Counted from the stretch's first letter, positions 1-15,400 are shown. The stretch is DNA of 64,000 nucleotides from Patagioenas fasciata (GCF_037038585.1 NC_092525.1:31956367-32020366), one strand, 5' to 3'. The notes: a model not told the origin generated them from the letters alone. Numbers and translations are program-made.

Positions 1-289
1 CTGTAGTAAAACTTGAGTAAAAATTCCTCCCAAAAGCACAGTAAACCAACTATATATTCTCAAAAGATTAAAGTGATAAGTAAGCAGCTGGCATTTACTG
101 TAAGTGACAAAACAGTGACACTCATTTCCATACCACATCTATTTAATTACCTTAAAATGAACTTTACACATTTTCTGCTCTGGCTGATATGATCTGTAGT
201 TACTGTGCATACTTACAAATTGTTGAAAATCAAACCTGTTGTTTACTGGTTTAGTTTTAAGACATACAAAATAATTGAAAATTGACTGA
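1..289 (-). other. RPAP2: RPAP2 3' untranslated region (partial)
   Basis: AT-rich sequence after the RPAP2 stop. The only poly(A)-signal-like hexamer I see on the minus strand is ATTAAA at 147-142, about 143 bases past the stop. No canonical AATAAA is present, so the transcript may end here or run off the left edge. Confidence 0.5.
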
Positions 290-440
290 CTATTCAAGTA
301 GGCTTTCCTTTCTAAATATTCTTGTTAAACTTTCCAGATCTTCATTTTTGAAATGCAGTTCTTCCAGCAACGTAGTCAGGAACTGTGTGTACATGGGGCT
401 CATCTGAGTGTTCTTAAAAAGTGGACTCGTTTGCGACAAT
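290..440 (-). CDS. RPAP2: RPAP2 coding exon 12 (terminal) and stop
   Basis: Residues 565-614, from [12 protein letters not shown] to [20 protein letters not shown] and [10 protein letters not shown], then TAG at 292-290. Acceptor TTTTTTGCCAG. The human protein ends in the same block, which fixes this as the true last exon despite the 19.5-kb intron before it. Confidence 0.95.
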
Positions 441-3400
441 CTGGCAAAAAAACAAAAATCAACATATTTGATACAGAAAAGCAACTTTTCAGCTTTAGAT
501 GTAAAAAAGGCAAAGCTTGTGAGTTTGAACAACTGTATTGAAGAAAGCCAGTTTATAACATCACACTTGATTCATTACAGTACATAAGATTGTATGGATT
601 ATATAAAATATGACCTGTACTGAAATGGGAATTTTTATGAAGATGTAGTGAAACTAAAAACCAATCGAATTTTAAAAAAATGGGCTAATAGTTTGTACGA
701 CTCTAATCAGTTGTATATTGATGTTATGTACACAAACAAAATTCAGAACAAAGTGCAAAATGTTATACAATTTCAAATAAACAAGGAAAGATATCAGTCA
801 TTATTTTCTTCTTTACCAAAAAGCTCCTAAACATTTATACTGTAAAAGTTATATAGGTCTTTGTATGAGTAAAATATAAAAGTCTATAGTAAAGTAACCA
901 AGAAGGATATTTTATTATTATTAATAGAGCTCCTGGGCAGAATTTGTACTTAACTGGTAAGTCACACACTGTCAGACTAGATAAAGACATTCAAGAGGTC
1001 CCTTCTTTCGAGGTCCCTTCCAATCCCTAACATGCTGTGATTCTGCGATAAGAGGGTCACTTACGGATGATTCTCCCCCTGTTCTGTAAGCCATAAACCA
1101 CACAGTACGTCAACAGAGCAAACACATTTTGCTTAAGTCGAGATTTCTCCAAACACGTAGAAGCCTCTCACAGAGGCAGTTTGGATTATGATTAATTTTA
1201 ATTGATGCACATGGGCACATGAGACATCAATTAAGTTCTCAAACCGAGTAGCAATTTGAGTGAGTAATCAGAGCAACGTGATTCCTTAGTTTTGACGGTC
1301 TGTATGTTAAAGCAGTTTAAATTATACCTCTTACACACTGAACTGTTTAAAAAACAGGCTTTAGGAAAGCCCAACAAAGAACAAAGCTAATTTTATAAGA
1401 GATACTAAAGGGATACTAAACCTCAGTTCTAAAGCTGGTACTAGAACAAAGATTTGCTGTAGCGAAACTATTTTCTGTTTTGGTAACAAAATTAAGTGCT
1501 TAAAGCCTCAAAGTGCCTGCAGTCTTACAGTGCTTCAGAAAAAGAAGAGAATCAACGGTGGGGTGGAGGGAGGAAATTATATTTCTGAATTCAGCTCATG
1601 CAGTTTAACTTTAAAATTCAAACAATATTTCGAGGTCCCTTCCAATCCCTAACAATTCTGTGATTCTGTGTAATACTTGGCCTTTCAAAATGGACTATTT
1701 AGGAACAGCATTTTGTAGAAAATCTTCTATTTCTTTTATTTCTATTTCTTTTGTAGAAAATCTTTCTATTTTCTAAACTGAGTAGATGGAGCTCATCCAG
1801 TTTCCATTGATTTTAAAAATTACAAAGAATGGAAGCTGAAAGTAGTTGCCAACTAGGACAACAAAGTATTTGCGTGACATCGGACAATGGAAATAAATAG
1901 GGCATTAGTGCAGATCCCCAAAGAGAATGTTATTTATCATCTGAAATCACTGAAACTGCAAGGCTCACATTATTGTATATTGCCTTTAGTTCCAGAACCA
2001 ACAAGAACAGCAACAGAAGGCATCATCTTCAAAGGATCCCCAAGCACACATGCAGAACGCTGTTGCTAAAGCGCATCCCTCCGCTGAGGAGCCATCGCCA
2101 CGCAGAACATTTACAAACATCGGATCTGGATGGAGGTGAGGTTGGATGTTGAGCTGTTGGTTTTCAGTTGTGCTTTCATTTTATCTGAACCTATTTTTAT
2201 CCTAAAGTACTTTCTCCTTCTCATAATTCTAATGCAAAATATTGCAAAGGTAGTAATAGCTGAATCTAATTCCTAAGCACAAATATATATAAAAAAATCT
2301 TAAATGAAGAAAATAAAGTACTAAAACTTATGCCAAACATTAAGTAACGTCAATGCCAAATATTACTCACAAGATGACTTAATGCAAACTCATATCCCAG
2401 CAACAGGTGACAGAGTTATTTTAGAACATGTTTGGAAATTATGTACTTTTAATAAGAAACTCATGGTAGTCTACAGCTTCCTAAAAACCTTCACAGCTCA
2501 GAGGGCCTTTAAGTGAGCAACAACTGAGAGTAATCTCCCTGCAGTCATTGATAGCAAGACCATCTCCACTTGAAGAAAGATGCATAGAAAAGAAGATTAT
2601 TTTAAATTAAGCAAAAATAGTGACAGAACATGAAGGATCTAGCAAGACATAGTAAATAGAGTCTCTTAACACAAAAACAAATTTACAAAAAATGCTGATT
2701 AACAGACTGTTAATGATTTAATGATAATTTATCTTCAGTTTCTTTTTGGATTGCATTTCGATATTTAGCTAAACATTTCAACTATCAAATACTGACGTTT
2801 AGTGAGGACTTCAGGAGATGCTCAAAGTAAGGACATGTGGAAAGAAAGAGATTTATGTACAAACTCTGCTCTGTAAGCCCTCCCACAAAAGAGATATATT
2901 CATAGTTAGATTTGTGATTTTTGGACTGAAGCCACTAAGTTTTGTGATGTACTTCATGGCAGACAGGCCTGAGCTCTTTCCTGGTGAGAAGTGCAGCAGG
3001 TACTATTCAAACTGGTACCCGGGGCTGACAGTCTGGGGGGGAGTGGAGGATGTGCTGACAGAGGATCAGAGCGACCACTTCAGAGCATTAGTCTGGAGAC
3101 AGGGACAGCTGAGAAAGATGCATTATTACCGGTCTTCAATTTGCCCTTCTCAGCATTAAGTAGGTTGTATATGAAAATGACCGGTGGTGTGAACAGTCAT
3201 GACGTCTGAGTGCAGGGGCCAAGTGGCTGTAATGTTGCCAACTGCTCTCTTGGCAATGTTGTGGATTTACGTGCGTTTTTAGCTGAATTTTCGTCCTCCT
3301 GCCTCGAGCTTAAAGAGGACATTAATAAGGATGTTATTTTTCAAAAAGAGCAGAAAACTTATATATATATATATTTTGGAACTGCAGTCTGTGATATTAT

Positions 3401-6400
3401 GTAATTTAATGAATTACATAAATGTCATAACTATCAGACCCTGTTTAAGACATTCTGTGCAAAGAGCAGCTATTATAGCCCACACTAAGAAAAAGGTATT
3501 ATTGTTGTGAGAGAAACTGCCAGGCATTAAATATCGAGAAACAAAGTTAAAAAGGAAAGGACATTTTAGCTGTGGATCAATCTTTTCTCCTTACCTGAAC
3601 TTTGTTTAAAAACTAATTAACCTACTAATTATCTGATCAACAGGATACTAAATGAAAAAGTAATTTCACAGAGGCATGTGGAGGTTTCGAGCAAGTAGTT
3701 AAAAATTTTGTCTAGATGGGACAATGTGTTAAACATTTATGAATATACATATAAACACTTTAATTTTGGAAAACTCTGTCCTTTTGGTATTTAAATGATG
3801 CTTTAACTTGTCATTTGAAAAGCAGTTATCATCAAGTACTTTTCTGCTTTTAAGTGGCTGTTGGAACAGATGCGGCAGCTTTTGTCTGCACAAGGTACAA
3901 GCAGATGTTGCTGATGTGCACTGGGTGACACGTCCCATGGTCTAACACAGGTCCAATGTGTACTGGAGGTACTGCACAACAGAGTGTTAAGGGCTGTGCT
4001 TGCATCCTTGCATGAAATGCTAACTGAACTAAACCATATTTGTATGCAAAGCAGCTCAACAGTATTTGGAATCAATATCTTCAAGTCACTGAAAGCCACA
4101 ATGATGCTATCTCTGAAGAAGCTGTCATGACTAATTCAATCTAATGATAGACAGGATTTGCGTTCAGGTATTGTGGAATTGCCTCAAAATTCTGCAGTAT
4201 CTTCAAAAGACATAGAATATAAACAGGAAGTAGGATACTTGTGACCACAATAATAACAACTAACTAATGGAACAATGAAAATAAAAATAATAAATTCTGC
4301 TTTTCCATTACTTCTTTCCCATGTTGCAACATTAATGTGGAAGGGACTTATGCAAATAAAGTCAAATAAAAATAAGAAAAGCTAAAGGATTAAGTGACTT
4401 TAAACCAATCACTTACAGAAGTACGCAAACACAGATGCTACTGTCCGAAGTTATACCCGCCTGCTTCAAAGGCTGGCCTTCAGCACGCCCGATAAAAGGA
4501 AACATTCATGCTCAGGTCATGGAAAACCAGTACAGTACAGATCAGACTTCATCAAACAGTGTCGCTTCCTGCACACTCACTTACACCATATGGTAAACAG
4601 GTCTTTGTAAAGTTTAAAAAGTGTTAAAAATGTCAAACTATATCTAATTGATACAATTTGTATCTGCTATTCCACATATGTTACATGTTCAAGGAAAAAA
4701 AAAAGTGAAATTCACGTGAAGACCCAGCTATTATTACCAAGCTATCAAATGACATCTGGCTACCTCAAAATGTTGACATCGTTTCAGTGCTTCAACTCAA
4801 GGCCCAAGCTTTCTGTGAACTAGTAACCTTACAAAAATATTTGACAAATATACGTAGGAGTTTAACTTAAAATAGTCTTAGAAGTCTAGAAGTCAGTTAC
4901 CTTATATGGAATAAATGTCATTAATTGATATGGTAGTGTGCACAGCTTGTTCCTAGATTTAAGCATACCTTAACCAAGACAGCTGAAGGCATTCAGAAAA
5001 CATGATGATGCAGTAATATTTTTATGTAGTTAAAAGCAATTGGCACTTCCTATCCAAAGGTGTGAATATCCTTTCTAAAAAACCCCCTAATTGTACAGTA
5101 CTATCCTCCCCTCAGATACTGGACCTCAGGAAACCCCTTCTGGACTTTAAAATTAATTCTGTGATGCCCTTTGAAAAAAGTTAAATTTTCAAAGCCACCA
5201 CTGTGCTATCAGCCAGTTACAGCTCTCTGAAACAGGCACCTGAAAACAGAGGTAAGAACACAACCACCCAAGAGTTGGGTTCCTTTCTACTCCCCAAAAC
5301 TGGTCACCACTTAAAATTACATGAAAAGCTTTGAAAATGTGAATGCATGTAAATTTACTCAATATGATACAAAGCATTTGTATACTCATGAAGAAAAGCC
5401 ATATGCTCATTCTCAAAAGAATAAGAAGCCCCTCCTAGAAAAATATAAGTATTGCCACTCTTCCTAACTTTTTCTAATGGCAGAAGCTTAAAAAAAAATT
5501 AAAAGCCAGTGATCATGGCAGACACCATGGATCTGAACACATTTCAGTCCCTTCCTTGCTCGGCATGCTTGGAACTTGAATAAGAACAGAATTATAAAGC
5601 AGAGTAACGGAACAGGCAAGCACCACCACAGAAAGCTCTAGGAAATTGCATATAAACATTTTTTGCCAGTTTACGGGCATTTGAGCACTATAAATAAGAC
5701 ACCATAATCATCACAGCATGAAAGTTTTTTTTCTTTTTAATTCTCTCAGTTTCTTTCTACCTTTTGTTTTAGGCACTTTGGACTTAATTTTTTAAAGGCC
5801 ATCATAACCAGGATGACTGATAACTATTCTTCTACCAGAATGACAAAAGTTGCACTAATGATTACAAAACCTTCTTGAACACTCATTTCAGAACATGGAA
5901 ACGAAGCAAGAGCTGGCAGCAGCTATAGGCAGCAGTTTTTTTTTCCCTCCCCAAGAAAAACATGGGCTCAGGCTGCTGCACATGTGCTATGGGGAGGGTG
6001 CCCACAGCCTCAGCTCCAGGTACCGTCTACAGACTCTTGCTAAAGGTCCCGCCCTGCAGGGAACCCCAGTGTGTTTTTGCCAGTTTTGGACATCCACAGC
6101 TTGGACTATGGCTGTGAGGAATCTAGTCCTCTCTTCACACAAGTATTTTAGATGAAGGTCTGGTAACAAGCACTTGTGTACATTTAACAACAGAACTGTG
6201 TACACACCTCTGACACCAGTCTGGGTGATATGACATAGCTGTGGAAGGTTTTGAGAGACCAATCAGCCACTCCAGCAGCGTGCCTTTGGCACTAGACTAA
6301 AGCACATTTGCTCCATTGCTGTGACATAAAGTCAGGTCACATCATTAACAAGGTCTGATTTAGGAGAAACAACGCTAAAAAACATGAAGAAATGTAACCG

Positions 6401-9400
6401 TGCAGGAGATGCTCCATGGAGTGCCACTGACCACTACCTATCAACTACTACAATAAACCATTAAACAGAGGCCTATCTGAATAGAAAACCCCTTTATACT
6501 AGAAGTCTTCCAGGGTACTGCCAATATCCAGACACAAATGAAAAGTATTTTAACGGAAAATCTACATCGAAGCGTGTTGCTGGCATTTGGCAAGGACTGG
6601 TTAGCGATCCAGTGCTCTTTGTGGGATCAAGTGGTTCTGAAAGGAGAGCAGCTTATCAAAGTCGAAGTCTTAAAGTCAAAAGCAGGGAATACCACCATTG
6701 TGGGTGACGTAAAACTGAAATTAACTTGAAGGCCTGTCAGATTTCCGTTCAAAACTCACACTTGCAAGACTATTACGAGTCAATTCCGGATTCGGAAAAA
6801 CAAAGTTATGAATGTAGAACAGCCCATCTTTACAAACAATGAAATTGTACTTAAAAGAACTAAGTTATAAACCCACAAGATTTCCAGTTTTGCCCCCTTC
6901 ACAGATTTTTCGTAAACATTTGGGATGGTATTACCTAAATATCAACTGCAGGTCATTCTCACTAATAGCTCATCTCAGTGTTAAAATCCTCCGGAAATAT
7001 GCAGAGCAATGTCAAATGCATGCATGAGGACAATCATGCCATTATAATGCGTTCTACTCTGTCAACACACAAGGGCTGTTCTTTGTGGTTTGGTTTTTTT
7101 TTTTAATACTTCAAATATACCTTCACTACTCTTATTTCACAGATATGACGGACTTAGCAATGCAATAAAAATGTTATTAATCAGAAATGCCATTCTTTTA
7201 ATACAGCAGTTCTATAGAATGCAGTCTTGGCTTCCATTTTAATTACGTTCCTATGAAGGAAGTCTCCAATGCAACTGATTAAACAAAAGTAATTGTTTTA
7301 AGACAAATGACTAGACTGAGTCAATATAACAAGTGTTACAGATCAGCAATAAAACTCATTGAAATAGATGTGCACTGCAGCCCGTAGACCATCTGCCTGT
7401 ACGTATAACTGGAGTGCTGCCAGTGTATCAATCACTTAATAACAGCGCGTCGGGATGGGGTGAACTGAAACACTTGCCGCGTTTATCCACTTCAGGAAGC
7501 CCTACTGAAAGGTGCTCGGATAAATTGCCAGAATGAGTCAAAGCATCACTGTAATTCTTAATGTTCTTCACAATGTATTTACTGCTTGCTTAATTTGAGG
7601 TACAGACAGCGATTTTGTTAGGCAAGTATCTTAAATCACAGCAGGGATTTCCACAGACCTTAGGGCATAATGTATCTGTCAGGCCAAAGTTAGTATGGGA
7701 CAGAAAGCTGATCAGAAGCACAATGTGAGTGTTGCTGTAAGTTAAAGACGCAACACCAGGTAGCTTAAAAAAATTATAACCTTCGGTATAATTGTTTACA
7801 CACTTGTACTGTTTTAACATACACTTAGACATTAGAAAACATTTACAACTTCAACTTATGTAATTTAGCAGTTATGCTCACAGTTTCAGTTAAAAAAAAC
7901 CTCACTTGTTTCTAGTAACTTTAGTTTGAGCATGATTTTAAAAGCTCAACATTTAAAAAAAAACCTTAAAAGCAAGAGACTGTCTCTAGAGTAAACATTT
8001 TCCATTAGAACACATTAATATTTGACAGACAATCTTGAACTGGAAGCATCTAACTTACAAACAAGATGAAGAAGTATTTAAATATATCTTTGCAATTAAG
8101 TCGTCTTTTAAATTGAGTGATACTAGTGCAAAAAAAAAAAGTATGATCAGTGTCATTTGCAACTCTGAAATTAAAGAAACCTCTCATTTGGGGCCCTTTG
8201 TTAGTACATCCTGTTGGTCAAAGAGGGAAGTCAGTATTCAGGGGCAGTTTTCTTCAATCTCTCCAAATTTATTCCTATATTCTATTTTCTTTATGAAAGA
8301 TAAAACACTCTAAAGGCTACAGTGTTGAATAATACAAACTGACAGAAATAAACAGGCAATTTTCTTACTGAGGAAAAAAAGCTACGGCTGGTCTAGTTTA
8401 AAATATAGCCAGAAGATCCTATTCTCATCATAAAGACAAGAATTTTGTAGCTAAAGTGCAACTTATGTTTTATTTATTATTTAACTTCCTTTCATTATTG
8501 TGTACTGACTTGTCCACAGAATCCAGCACAGACACTTCAATCCTCTGATGGCAACAGAAACTAAATTATTCATAGTTTAAAATTTTTGTCCACTACATTT
8601 AAATCAATGCTACAAACACTGATTCAAAATCAACAACTGGAATTCCTACATAACCCAGGTATATGGCAACACTTAAGGTTCATTCAAAAGTTAACTTCGT
8701 CAATTGGTTCCACTACATTAATTTTTTCCTATGCAGTTTCTACAAGTGTGTTTGAGAAAAATGTTCTCTTTGATACATATTTATGTATATACTTACACTA
8801 AATAAGCATTTTTCTTCTTTTAAAGTTCACCTTGCACATGCACTTTTCATATAGTTGGTGTCCAGATGTAAGTCAACTTCCATTCGCTTTTAATGGGGCC
8901 AAAATTTCACTTGTGCTGCTGCTGGATGGCTACAACTACCAGTAAAGGGAAAGCAAACCTACAGTCCCAAGAGTTTGTCTAACCACATGACAAAAGTCCT
9001 TGCTGACAAATGAAAAAGAGACAGTGGAATTGCCTTTTTAGTTCTTCCATCTGTATCCAGACAGGTGAGTGGCCGTGCAGCCCCAGCACGTGGGTCAGGC
9101 CCTGGGAGGGGGCCGCACGGCAGCTCCCGGGCAGATCACTCTCCTTGCACTGGCTTTGGAGGCCAAGCAAACATTTGTAAAATACTTTCCTGGTTCTGCT
9201 CCAACATCCCACACGAGAGTTCATTTTCTGTTTTTCCATTAAGCTGCATAAGGACCATTTTTGAAAGGCACTCCAGTGTTTTTCACTGTACTATGCAGGG
9301 AGACATGTTGAGACAACGGGCTTATAGCCACCTTATCAGGTACAGAGGCTCTTTATTTAAAACAGATCTAATAAAATGCAAATGTTCTGGATCTTGGTCT

Positions 9401-12400
9401 TTTTTTTAACCCAAGGAACAAACCATTTGCATGAATAGCAGGATATATTGTTTATGCCACTTTTTTCCTCTCCCATGAAAGTGAAGGATCACTCCATCAG
9501 CTGCCAGCTGTTATTTATAACAGCCTGCAGTAAAACTTCAAAGATCTTGCAATGAAAACATTTTATACTGATGTTGCACTGATACAACAAGATACAGAAA
9601 AGGAAAAAACTCAAGTAAATTCAGACTGCCCTCAAAATATCAACTTTTTAAAGATATATGACCTTCGATTTTTAATTAAGGACAAGTAAAACGCTTTCTT
9701 ATATATATTAAAAAATCTATTTACATCATTAGGTCAGTAATTAATTTTACAGGGAAAGTAAAAGTCTAATGCAAAGTAACACCCAAAATAAATATATAAT
9801 GTGTTCAAACAAACTATGGTGAGACATTTCATCAAATGGTGTAACAATTTAGTATAGCCACTTAATACTATTTGTGTCAGTTCTGTACCTTGTATGCTTG
9901 AAGACAACAGGCATTAGAACATGCACTGTATGTATAAATAACTGAAAAAATAAAAAGTCTCAAAAATCAGATAAACACCTGAAACTCTCAGTTCATGTAA
10001 CACATACTATTTTACCACAATATAATTCATTATCTTCTAAAATTCTTCTCAGAAATTAACTAGAAAATGGCATTTTTCACTATTGCCTTATTTCAGTTCC
10101 TGTGAGTGACCAGCAGCACATAAACATGAGAGCAACAATTTCTAATCAGCTGACAGCAAATGTACAAGTCTATTGCTCTGTACAATTATTTTAACGTTTG
10201 CAGTGCAAGCATCAACACTGCTGCTTCTCTCACAGCATCACTCATATAATGGTCCACCTGAACAAGTTTCCTGACCGTATCTATGCACACTTGACATAGT
10301 CATTTCCTTCAGCCATTGTCCAGGACAGGAACTACACATTTCAGAACATTCGGCAGGTGGAAAATGATGTCCCATGCTCTGCAAGCATTTGCTGGTGTTG
10401 TGCTGATCCTGTAATACTGAGCTGCTGGTGTCAGGAAGCACTCGGGGATCCCTGGTGTTAACCCAGGCAAGAGGACCAACATTCTGGAAACACTTGGATG
10501 CTACAATGTCAGCCACAAAAGTTTGGGATCTGTGACTCTTCTTAAAAGTTACAGTTATAATATAAAATGTTTCTGTTTGCCTCCTGTTATAGTGATATAT
10601 AGGAACTCTATTGTCAAACACTTCTTTATTTTAAAATGACTACCAAGACTGCCATCAACACAAATATCATAGAGGTCTAGCAAAAACCAACTACTTGGGC
10701 AATCATATGCAAAACGGAGTTTCCAGATTTCTTTGATTAGAAAAACCTCTCGCCAGACAAGAAGACTAAGAAAACACCAGAACCAGCTCCACGAAACCTA
10801 CAGCTTCCTATCCAGAGCGCTCTTCATGCAGTTTAGCTGGATCAGAGACCATGTTGCACCATTTTGTATTAATAGATATGACTGCAGGGTGACTTTTTTT
10901 AAAAGCAAGTGGTGTATGGCACTTACCTCTGTATTACCACATTCCAAGTTAATTACTACAACATTAGTTCACAGACATGAAGCATCAGAACTTCTGTAAT
11001 CCTGTGTGCCATTTAAAGCACTTACATTCATACAGGGATTTGTTCCGAAAGGTTTCCATTTAGCTTATCTGAATAAAGCCAAGGCAAAAGAAGTTCACAA
11101 TATAAAGCCAGAAGAAATCACTATCAGCTGTTTCTCTCTAACAAATCCAAGCTTCTTAGGTACACATTTCAAGGACAGGCCTTGTTTAAAGAGCTCCATT
11201 TATTTGAAGTCTGTTTCCTGCTAACCAGCTGACAGATCAAAGGTACTTCTCAGTCCTACCATTTGTTCCCATTTTTCCCTCTTTTTCAACTTAGTCAGAA
11301 TTCCAAATTTAATAAATTTAAAACTTATTTTAAAATTGACTCTTTCATCATTTTCAGTCTTCTATTTTTTACTTTTTATGTTCCACAAAGCTTTCCTGCG
11401 ACACCTCTCAAAAACTGGAATCTATGCCACTGAAATCTTTGGGTTACTCAGGTACATGAAATTAAGCACAGGTCTAAGTCTCTGTAAGATTAAAAAATGC
11501 TAAGATGTAAGCTTTTCAGAGCCTGAACCTTTTAAGTACTTTGTAAGACATACACTGTTGTATAAATTATTGTGCACATACAGTGGGACATTCTAATATC
11601 TAAAAGATGCCTTTATATACAAATCTGGTACATTTTATGAATTAAACTTTTTTTAATATACATCCATTTTGGCAACTGCTGGACTTTTTTGCTTGCAAAT
11701 ACTGGTAATCTATTCCTATCAATTCATTATCTCAGTGATATGCAAAATAATTCAATGAAGATCAAATAAAATATACAGTCTTACGGTTAAAAGAGCTACA
11801 ATGCAATATACTTAGGTAAAAGCTTGTCGATACTTGACTTTATAAAATGTACTCACCTGTACTCAGTTACTATGGAAACAATGATCATAAAATTGATCAG
11901 AGTTTAGTTTCACAACTTTCTAACACTGTAACTTGATTATTTGCCTTCCAGCCCAATATAGAGATCAAACACCTGGAATAATGCAGCTGAGTAAAGAGAC
12001 ATTGCTAGGAATAGACTCGCTGCCACTCTGTCCAAATTTTTTTTCCTCAGAAATTAAACACAGGGACCTCAGTATTTTTCTCCCTGCCTTTCCCAGTTTT
12101 GAAAACAAATGCCAGTGCAGTTTTGGACCTCTCAAAATCAGATTCTTAAAAATAATCAAAAGTTAGGGATTCTTAAGCACCTTTTCCCAGACATGCCAGC
12201 TCACAGTAGGTTTAAAAAAAACCCACCAAACAAACAAAAAAACCTGAATCATTTTCCTGTTTAATTTTTTCCAGTTCTATTACTGACTTGGTGATCTCCA
12301 GTAAATCACTTTTCTACTCCTAATCTCAATTTTACCATCTCTGCAAGAGAAGAACACTATTAATTCTCATTGCTGAAAGTACACTGACCTGGAAAACCAG

Positions 12401-15400
12401 CATATCTGGTGAGGTTTGAAGCAAAGAGCAACATGAATCTCAGCTATTCTTTATCTCTTTAAAAAACTGAATACCTCATCTCAGAAATACTGAGTTTTAT
12501 GATGAATGAGTTAGGTCTGTTCAGTGTCTTCTTAAAATGGATAGAGAGAAAAGGATGGAGAAGGCGGAAGAGAGTGAGCCATATATACATTGCCGTGGAA
12601 CACAGGGTATGAGCATGGCATACATCAAAATGAAAGGAAACATAGTGACATCCCAAACCTCTAAACAACCAAGCACCTGTACTGTTTTTGCACTGATCCT
12701 TGTTTTGCACCAAATAGTACGCAATTATAAATACATACTTTGCAGTTTCTGGGCTGAACTCCCACATCCTGGTTAGCTGTGTTTGCTGCCAGCCAATTAA
12801 AGCACGCTGTTACTTTTGGGAAGTACTGTTACGTATGTGACTGTTATAATTTCTTTGCATTATGCCATGCAAAACCTTATTAATATAAAGTTATTTTATG
12901 TTTATTTATACAACATTCTGGTTACCTGATGGTTGCTGTCTTATCCCAAGTTTCTATTTCAATTATACACTTCGTGTCCAAAGAGTCACCTGCACCCTGA
13001 TGCTAAATCCACTAACTTGGATTGTCTGTAAATTCCAAGAGCTTCATCATAACCCACTGCTTAGAGATACACTTGATACATCATCTTTTTGTCAGTGACA
13101 TGTATTTCCTTCCTTCCTTCCCTCCCCAAAGAGGCTGTATTTTCTGTTTTCATAAATACGAAAGGAACACATTTCAGAAAATACTGTACATTTTTTACCT
13201 TCACTGTTAACACACCACATGAGGATCAGAACCTACTTGCCAAACTGGGTGAAACCACTCAGTCTCAAAATGTTTTTATATCTCAAGAAGTAACAAACTA
13301 ATGAGAAGAAGTACAAGCTGCCTTTGCGCTCAATTCCTACAGCATTAGGTAAACGAAAACATGTCTCCAGTTCCTCAGCACAAAGCCCGCTATCAACTAT
13401 CACATAAAACAATAATTTGCCTCCTTTCTCAATAAATTAGTTGTGATCTTATCCTCTCCCTTCCAAATTTTTCATGCCTCTGAGCAGTTTATCCCTGGTC
13501 ACTGTTGAATATGATAGGGATGCCAACATAGTCCAACATAACATTAGAAGAGCAGGACACACCACTCAGCCTAGTAGAGGGATCATTATGACTCTCTGCA
13601 TAGAACCAAACAACCCAGAACTCATGCTAAAAATTCTGCTGGTACCAAATACCTGGGGATCACATGCTGGGAAGCTGTACTAACCTTTCCAATGATGTGT
13701 ATCTCTACATTTTTTTTGTTTCAGAAACAACAAGCCGAATCAACGGTGATTTTGATCTTACGACAAAGTTTCCGGTAAGTCAGAAACACTGCCTATGTGT
13801 CATGTCCCCATTAATGTAGGCAGTTCTTTAGAAAGTTTACTAAGATAAAGTTAAAACTCTGAAAATAAAAGATGCAAGTGTGTGTCAAAGTCATGTTTTT
13901 CTTTTAACAGATGGGTAATGTTTCACGATAAAAAATGTTTGCATTGAATGTATTGAGATTAATTATTAATAAGGAAGCAAGTATATTTTCATAGGACTAC
14001 AGCTTCGGGATTCAGCTGCAAAATTCAGTTTGCAAAATTCAGCTGCAAAGTTCAGTTTGCTCAGTTGGCGAAGTTAAAATACATTTCATTTAAAATTAAG
14101 TTTGGGGCAGCTGTTAGTGTGGATTACTCAAGGCTTACTTGCAGCATTAGTTCAGAACTGTCTACGTTACCGTGTAACCGTACAACTTACTCTGTGCCAT
14201 GGCATGCCTTCCAACGAGCAAAGCTGCATGCAGCAATAACGGAAGGAGGAAAAACATGACACTACAAGAGAAATTTTCTAAATATATACTTTTCAAGAAA
14301 CATAAATTTATAACACTTCTCTCTAGTAGGGCTAGGCAATTTTTCCATCTGCTTGATCAGCACGTAGTTACGGCACAGACTTCAACAGGACATGAACTCC
14401 ACTGACCGAGTTAGCTCCCCAAAGAGTCAACATGATAAAGTGATCTTCCGAAATCTAGCATGCTATCCTTCAGAGGGCTGAAACAGAAGTTGCAACAAAA
14501 ATCTCTTGTTTAGTCACACAAAAGGCAAAAATGAAGTGGCAGAGGAAAGTACTTTCCCTACCTATCACCATATTCTTAATTCACAAGTACATTTGGAATG
14601 TAACATACCCAAGGATGCCTGAAGCAGAAGATTCAAAATTACATTCAACATACAAGTTATTTTTAGGTTCTAATAAAAAGATCAGTCAGGAGAACACCAC
14701 CACGAAGGACAATTTATAACTAGCGATGCACTTTGCACTCCAGCTCTGCACAGCTGGGCATGACTTCAATCTGAATGCCCACACTTACTGCTGCTGGGAA
14801 CACGCAGATATCTCTCCAAGACACTTGGCAGAAAGCCACAGCCCTGCTCTCCCCTTGCCCTGGGCAGCAGAACGGGCAGCTGCAGAGCAGAAGGCACAGA
14901 GCAGAAGGTGCAGAGCAGACAGGTTCCCGAGCCAGCCCCCTAACCCCAGGCACCCAAGGTCCAGCAGACAGCGTGTGCTGAGGCTCTGCTCCTGCTGATG
15001 AGGTCAAGGACCAGAACTGCAAAGGGGAACTGATTACCCTGGCCTCACCTCAGGTGGTTTGTGCTGGGCTTGTGTGGAAGTGCACAGCACATCCAGATCT
15101 CCCATACAGAAGGTTATCCCTGAGAAATACTAGAATGGAAAAAGACTGCAGCTGCGTGTGCTGCAATCAAATCTGGGGACGCTTTCCTGTGTGGCAGCAC
15201 TACAGCAACACAACCAGGTTGAAGCTGTTAAGGTTTCCTCTTCTTCTATTTTGTCCCTTATAACTGATGAAGATATTTAGTTAAAGTTGGCACTGACTAA
15301 TGTCCCAATTAACAACACTGCAAATCCCTCAAAATACTCTTCTGTATCTGTTTCCTTAGCAAAACTGGAATGCGCTAGGAGGAAGTAGAGTAATACTGAT

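Noticed and set aside
2818..3159. 113-codon plus-strand open frame in RPAP2 intron 11
   Set aside because: No recognisable domain, no splice or promoter context, and overlapping frames of similar length; most likely chance.
10238..10621. 127-codon minus-strand open frame in RPAP2 intron 11
   Set aside because: No recognisable family, ordinary AT-rich surroundings, no exon-like borders that join RPAP2 in phase.
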